Shown: in pieces, positions 5,391 through 7,567 of the stretch
Numbering within the stretch: the stretch's first letter is position 1
Layout: each line of letters opens with the position of its first letter
NCBI GenBank assembly: GCA_002496475.1
Contig: DAJV01000035.1
Span: 12,113 to 19,679, forward strand
Direction of reading: 5' to 3'
Length of the DNA stretch: 7,567 bases
From: Vulcanisaeta sp. UBA163
Lineage (GTDB): Archaea > Thermoproteota > Thermoprotei > Thermoproteales > Thermocladiaceae
Position numbers and translations under genes: made by a program
Notes under the pieces: model-generated
What the model was told of the DNA's origin: nothing
Seen by the model: the letters and a program-made list of their open reading frames with translations, nothing else
Databases searched by the model: none

Positions 5391-5767
5391 TCAGACCACT
5401 TCTTTATATTCTTTTATTTGCTTGGGCGCCTTGTCTGCGAGTTTCCCGACCTTATCTATCCACGCCTTCATCGGCCTCTGCGAAGCCATCCCTCAATGCC
5501 TTAAGCACCTCATTAACGAACTTAGCATACTCCTCCTTACTCATCGTCATCCCAAACACGTCTGGCGCTTTAATGGCCGTGCCTTTGAACCCCTTAAGCT
5601 TCGGTTGAACCGTTATACCGTCAGTGCTTATCATATTCACAATAAGCATCACATATTCCCTCACGCATGCTTATCCCCAAGGCATCATTCCTAATAATCA
5701 CCTCAGCCCTCCCATTAAGTAAATCCTCAGTCAACTTCTTAACCTCATCACTGACCTTATTCCTCAT
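5391..5767 (-). pseudogene. Unknown gene broken by two frameshifts
   Basis: Three minus-strand segments in three frames read as one protein of about 125 residues. Segment one starts at ATG 5767 behind a strong ribosome binding site (GGAGGT at 5779-5774). It reads RNKVSDEVKKLTEDLLNG and then EVIIRNDALGISMRE, but its own frame ends in an unlikely Cys-rich tail at 5621. Segment two takes over near 5658-5664 (REYVMLIVNMISTDG...), continues through GFKGTAIKAPDVFGMTMS and VNEVLKALRDGFAEAD, and stops at 5452. Segment three takes over near 5455-5480 (WIDKVGKLADKAPKQIKEYK) and ends with TGA at 5393-5391. Both junctions need the same +1 shift, and the first lies at a GGG run. Protein-like character on both sides of each junction argues for one interrupted gene rather than overlapping genes. 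Decay, sequencing error or programmed frameshifting are all open. Function is unknown; no membrane segment or metal site is visible. Confidence 0.6.
5402..5411 (-). promoter_or_regulatory. TATA box of the acidic-tailed small protein
   Basis: GAATATAAAG on the minus strand lies about 26 bases before the ATG at 5380, the usual spacing for a leaderless archaeal mRNA. It also falls in the remnant coding end (KEYKE) of the broken upstream gene, so coincidence is possible. Confidence 0.55.
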
Positions 5768-5773
5768 CCACTG

Positions 5774-5816
5774 ACCTCCTTCCTGCCCTAAGGGTTGGGA
5801 GGTTTGGGCTATATTC
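5774..5816 (-). promoter_or_regulatory. Promoter and ribosome binding site of the frameshifted gene
   Basis: On the minus strand a TATA-like ATATAG lies at about 5809-5814 and GGAGGT at 5779-5774, six bases before the ATG at 5767. The predicted mRNA would start near 5787 with a 20-base leader. This strong Shine-Dalgarno match is why 5767 is preferred over the longer ORF start at 5860. Confidence 0.5.
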
Positions 5817-5918
5817 CGGGCCTTTGCCTGGTTCAATCCCGCGCCTGGTCTTGGGTGCATTACCCCTATCCCGCTTAATGTGGGACTCAGGGTTATGGTT
5901 TTCCTCCTAGCCAGGATG

Positions 5919-5935
5919 TTTAAAAGCTTTTTATC
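5919..5935. promoter_or_regulatory. AT-rich palindromic element, possible promoter
   Basis: TTTAAAAGCTTTTTA contains the palindrome AAAAGCTTTT (5922-5931) and would serve as a TATA box on either strand. No start codon sits at leaderless distance on either side. On the minus strand it would direct a transcript through 5896-5768 toward the frameshifted gene; on the plus strand it faces the end of the eL40 gene. Confidence 0.3.
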
Positions 5936-6010
5936 ATCCCCGCCTCAAAGAAACGAGACTTTCGTACGTTATGTAATACGCTAAGAATAAGGGGGCAGGT
6001 GTTGGGTGAT

Positions 6011-6166
6011 TTACCTCTTGAACCTCTTCGGTCTTAGGTTTTTGCTCCTGCATCTCCTGCACTTTTCCGCACCGGGTGGGTTTCTAGCCCCACACTCTCT
6101 ACATATCCAGTAGTTAAACCTGTGCTCAATGGCTATTCTAAGCTTCTCAGGGTCACTAATGGGCAT
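6011..6166 (-). CDS. rpl40e: Large-subunit ribosomal protein eL40 (L40e)
   Basis: This 51-residue basic protein is the archaeal L40e zinc-ribbon protein of the 50S subunit. It has the family's N-terminus (MPISDPEKLRIAIEHRFNY) and a four-cysteine zinc site C22-x-x-C25 and C36-x-x-C39 with ARNPPGAEKC between. The C-terminus is basic, SKNLRPKRFKR. Archaeal eL40 is free, whereas in eukaryotes it is made as a ubiquitin fusion. ATG at 6166 is supported by the homologous MPI start and by a TATA box about 28 bases upstream. It is too short for many ORF callers. The AbrB-like gene ends 44 bases upstream on the same strand. Confidence 0.96.
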   Translation of the reverse strand: MPISDPEKLRIAIEHRFNYWICRECGARNPPGAEKCRRCRSKNLRPKRFKR

Positions 6167-6189
6167 ACGTACCTATGGAGTTAAGGGCC

Positions 6190-6199
6190 TTTTTATATT
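6190..6199 (-). promoter_or_regulatory. TATA box of eL40
   Basis: AATATAAAAA on the minus strand is centred about 28 bases before the ATG at 6166, predicting an essentially leaderless mRNA. It lies between the stop of the AbrB-like gene and eL40, so eL40 has its own promoter. Confidence 0.65.
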
Positions 6200-6210
6200 T
6201 TTACCTTTAA

Positions 6211-6531
6211 TCACTCGGCAGGTGTTATTGCAGTGATCTTGATCTCGTCAAGCGGCTTAATCCCATACCTCTCTCTTACCTCTCTGGGTATTGTGAATTG
6301 CCTACTTGCTGTACTCCTTGTTCTCAATAGCTTAACCCTGTTAAGCGTTATTTCCTGGCCGAAGTACTCAATGGTTATATTAGCATACCAAGCGTTCTCA
6401 ATACCTAGGGCCCTTACTAAACTGGCCGGTATAAGGACTTGGTAGTTTATGTATATCTTTGTTACATATGGTAGTTTAGTTATTACTATGCTTCTCCTAA
6501 TTCTCCTTACCTTATAAATTCCAGATGCCAT
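6211..6531 (-). CDS. Protein with two AbrB/SpoVT-like halves
   Basis: The product is 106 residues from ATG 6531; an upstream TTG at 6537 would add two. The C-terminal half (about 73-103) has a clear SpoVT/AbrB swapped-hairpin pattern, SRQFTIPREVRERYGIKPLDEIKI: strand, I-P-x-x-(V/L)-R helix, G-I-x-x-x-D, strand. The N-terminal half (about 27-66) repeats the plan in weaker form, YINYQVLIPASLVRALGI then a strand. One chain may therefore supply both halves of the usual AbrB dimer. Such domains bind DNA as transcription regulators or antitoxins; no toxin gene is adjacent. A basic N-terminal segment (YKVRRIRRS) could add nucleic-acid contact. A TATA-like AATAAATTA lies at 6554-6562, about 27 bases before ATG 6531. 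eL40 follows on the same strand, so a role tied to translation is possible but unproven. Confidence 0.78.
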   Translation of the reverse strand: MASGIYKVRRIRRSIVITKLPYVTKIYINYQVLIPASLVRALGIENAWYANITIEYFGQEITLNRVKLLRTRSTASRQFTIPREVRERYGIKPLDEIKITAITPAE

Positions 6532-6553
6532 ATCCAAGTCGGGAATTACCTTA

Positions 6554-6562
6554 ATTTATTTA
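6554..6562 (-). promoter_or_regulatory. TATA box of the AbrB-like gene
   Basis: AATAAATTA on the minus strand is centred about 27 bases before ATG 6531, favouring that codon over TTG 6537 as a leaderless start. Confidence 0.5.
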
Positions 6563-6631
6563 TTAAAGTTTCTAATGGGGATTAGAAAAGTTATGTATTC
6601 TCTAGAACGCCTATGGGTATGCTCACTATGG

Positions 6632-6648
6632 AACCCTTTTAAAGGGTT
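6632..6648 (+). promoter_or_regulatory. TATA box of the MarC gene inside a palindrome
   Basis: AACCCTTT-T-AAAGGGTT forms an exact inverted repeat with 8-base arms and a single central base. Its core TTTTAAA (6637-6643) is the TATA box, centred 26 bases before the ATG at 6666. A symmetric site over the TATA box could be an operator that blocks TBP, or simply a TATA/BRE arrangement. Confidence 0.55.
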
Positions 6649-6665
6649 TTACCACGTTATCACTA

Positions 6666-7250
6666 ATGGATGCTGCAATTAACGTATTAGTAATGACAAC
6701 ACAGTTAATTGCAATAATAGACCCAGTGGGCGCCCTACCAATAATAATGGAAATACCAAGCATAGATAAAGCGGAGGTTTTCAACAGGGCGTTGAGGATA
6801 ATCGCCATAGCAGTCCCATCACTACTGGTAATATTTACAGTGGCTGGGCCATACATACTGAGCGCATTTAACATAAGTGTTGCCGACTTCAGAATAGCCG
6901 GTGGTATTGTCCTACTAATTATAGGCATCGACACGCTTAGGGAGGGGGCGCCTAGGACGATGGGCCTAAGCCCCGAGGATTTCGTCTTCACACCAATAGT
7001 GACCCCAATGCTCGTAGGTCCCGGCGCCATAACCTCAGTAATGCTCTTCAGTACCTACTACGGCCTCTCCGAAGTAATAATTAGCATAGTAATCGCCTCC
7101 TTAATAACATACCTAGTGATTAGGTTCAGCTTCGTCATAATGAGGCTCATTGGAGGTAACATGCTTAGGTTTATTGGCAGGTTCATGAGCCTAATAATAA
7201 TGGCGTGGGCAGTATCACTAATAGTGGAGGGTATCAAGGAAGTGATGTAG
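6666..7250 (+). CDS. MarC-family integral membrane protein
   Basis: The 194-residue hydrophobic protein matches the MarC family (UPF0056) in length, six predicted membrane helices and motifs. Helices lie at about 4-24, 44-65, 74-91, 108-129, 134-156 and 172-190. IDPVGALPI (18-26) is the first family motif, FRIAGGIVLLIIGID the third-helix motif, and PIVTPMLVGPGAIT (110-123) the second re-entrant-type motif related to the first. This two-fold arrangement is typical of the family. The transport function of MarC proteins is not established; the early link to multiple antibiotic resistance in E. coli was withdrawn. The ATG at 6666 fits the TATA box at 6637-6643 for a leaderless mRNA. It stands alone on its strand and converges on the gene at the right edge. 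Confidence 0.93.
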   Translation: MDAAINVLVMTTQLIAIIDPVGALPIIMEIPSIDKAEVFNRALRIIAIAVPSLLVIFTVAGPYILSAFNISVADFRIAGGIVLLIIGIDTLREGAPRTMGLSPEDFVFTPIVTPMLVGPGAITSVMLFSTYYGLSEVIISIVIASLITYLVIRFSFVIMRLIGGNMLRFIGRFMSLIIMAWAVSLIVEGIKEVM

Positions 7251-7254
7251 AATA

Positions 7255-7272
7255 AGGAAAATATTTTTATCT
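7255..7272. terminator. AT-rich convergent gap with T tract
   Basis: AAAATATTTTTATC follows the MarC stop by 8 bases; TTTTT at 7264-7268 can end plus-strand transcription, and the reverse strand also has TTTT. It would separate the two convergent genes. Confidence 0.4.
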
Positions 7273-7295
7273 AGCATTCAATCTTATTTCACTAC

Positions 7296-7567
7296 TCACC
7301 TATGCTGGGAAAGTAAATGAGCCAATCCATAAACATTTATTTGCCCTAGGCCGTCCACTGGGTTCCATTGGCCCTGTATGACCCAGTAAAGCCCGTTCTG
7401 GCCGCCTAGTGTCACGAACATGGCCCCGGGTATTCCCGGGAGGAAGGCATTGGTTGGGTATGCGGTTCCATATGCGTAGAATTGGCTTGGGTAGTAGTGA
7501 TAGAGTAGGTATAGGTTTGGTGCCAAGTCACCAATTTCGTAATCAGTCCCATATAGGTAGCTCTGTA
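7296..7567 (-). CDS. C-terminal part of an aromatic-rich protein, cut by the window edge
   Basis: The minus strand is open from the window edge to TGA at 7298-7296, giving at least 90 residues with no start required inside the window. I do not recognise it. It is very rich in Tyr and Gly with many Pro, Asn, Gln and Leu, and has few charged residues: LAPNLYLLYHYYPSQFYAYG, LPGIPGAMFVTLGGQNGLYW and GQWNPVDGLGQINVYGLAH. Such a composition is seen in secreted or cell-surface proteins of acidophilic and thermophilic archaea, including thermopsin-like proteases and adhesins, but no protease motif is visible here. No C-terminal membrane anchor is present. The N-terminus, and with it any signal peptide, lies beyond 7567. 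Convergent with the MarC gene. Confidence 0.6.
   Translation of the reverse strand, partial: QSYLYGTDYEIGDLAPNLYLLYHYYPSQFYAYGTAYPTNAFLPGIPGAMFVTLGGQNGLYWVIQGQWNPVDGLGQINVYGLAHLLSQHR

Noticed and set aside
5824..5852. Plus-strand GGTTCAATCCC resembling a tRNA T-loop, considered as a tRNA or split-tRNA 3' half.
   Set aside because: The T-stem would be CCTGG/CCGCG with a C-C mismatch and a G-T pair, unlikely in a thermophile, and no matching 5' acceptor strand, D-arm or anticodon arm is found.
6626..7030. 134-residue Ser/Thr/Ile-rich open frame antisense to the MarC gene.
   Set aside because: Hydrophobic shadow of the membrane-helix codons of MarC.
1..7567. CRISPR array or other tandem repeats.
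   Set aside because: No regularly spaced direct repeats were seen anywhere in the window.

Overview
The window looks like chromosomal DNA of a hyperthermophilic crenarchaeon of the Thermoproteales type (Vulcanisaeta or Caldivirga would fit; this is inference from protein content, not a database match). Supporting signs are archaeal ribosomal proteins eS8 and eL40, SRP19, a ThiD-ThiN fusion in place of bacterial ThiE, strong use of AGG/AGA arginine codons, GTG starts, and TATA boxes placed about 25-28 bases before the start codon, which implies mostly leaderless mRNAs.

Layout. Bases 1-448 hold no intact gene. The minus strand carries a chain of short open segments in changing frames, one ending like an IS200/IS605 TnpB protein; I read this as decayed gene remnants. 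At 449-1825 (minus) is a two-cluster iron-sulfur protein of the HdrD/DsrK type. A 280-base divergent spacer leads to eS8 (2106-2507) and SRP19 (2547-2864), both plus and each with its own TATA box. Two minus-strand genes follow: a small unknown protein (2861-3172) and a secreted/membrane protein (3198-3557) with a signal peptide and two C-terminal membrane helices, whose layout resembles VirB2/TrbC-type pilins. Divergent from these is thiDN (3672-5051), whose start is best moved 21 bases downstream of the longest ORF.

On the minus strand are then a small acidic-tailed unknown protein (5069-5380), a gene broken by two frameshifts (5391-5767), eL40 (6011-6166), and a protein with two AbrB/SpoVT-like halves (6211-6531). 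A MarC-family membrane protein lies on the plus strand (6666-7250) with a palindrome over its TATA box. The right edge carries the C-terminal part of an aromatic-rich minus-strand protein (7296-7567).

The known genes are mostly housekeeping: translation (eS8, eL40), protein targeting (SRP19), thiamine phosphate synthesis (ThiDN), and redox or sulfur energy metabolism (HdrD/DsrK-like). They alternate in strand and mostly have their own promoters, so this is not one operon. The items most worth a second look are the pilin-like protein at 3198-3557, the double frameshift at 5391-5767, and the decayed left edge.
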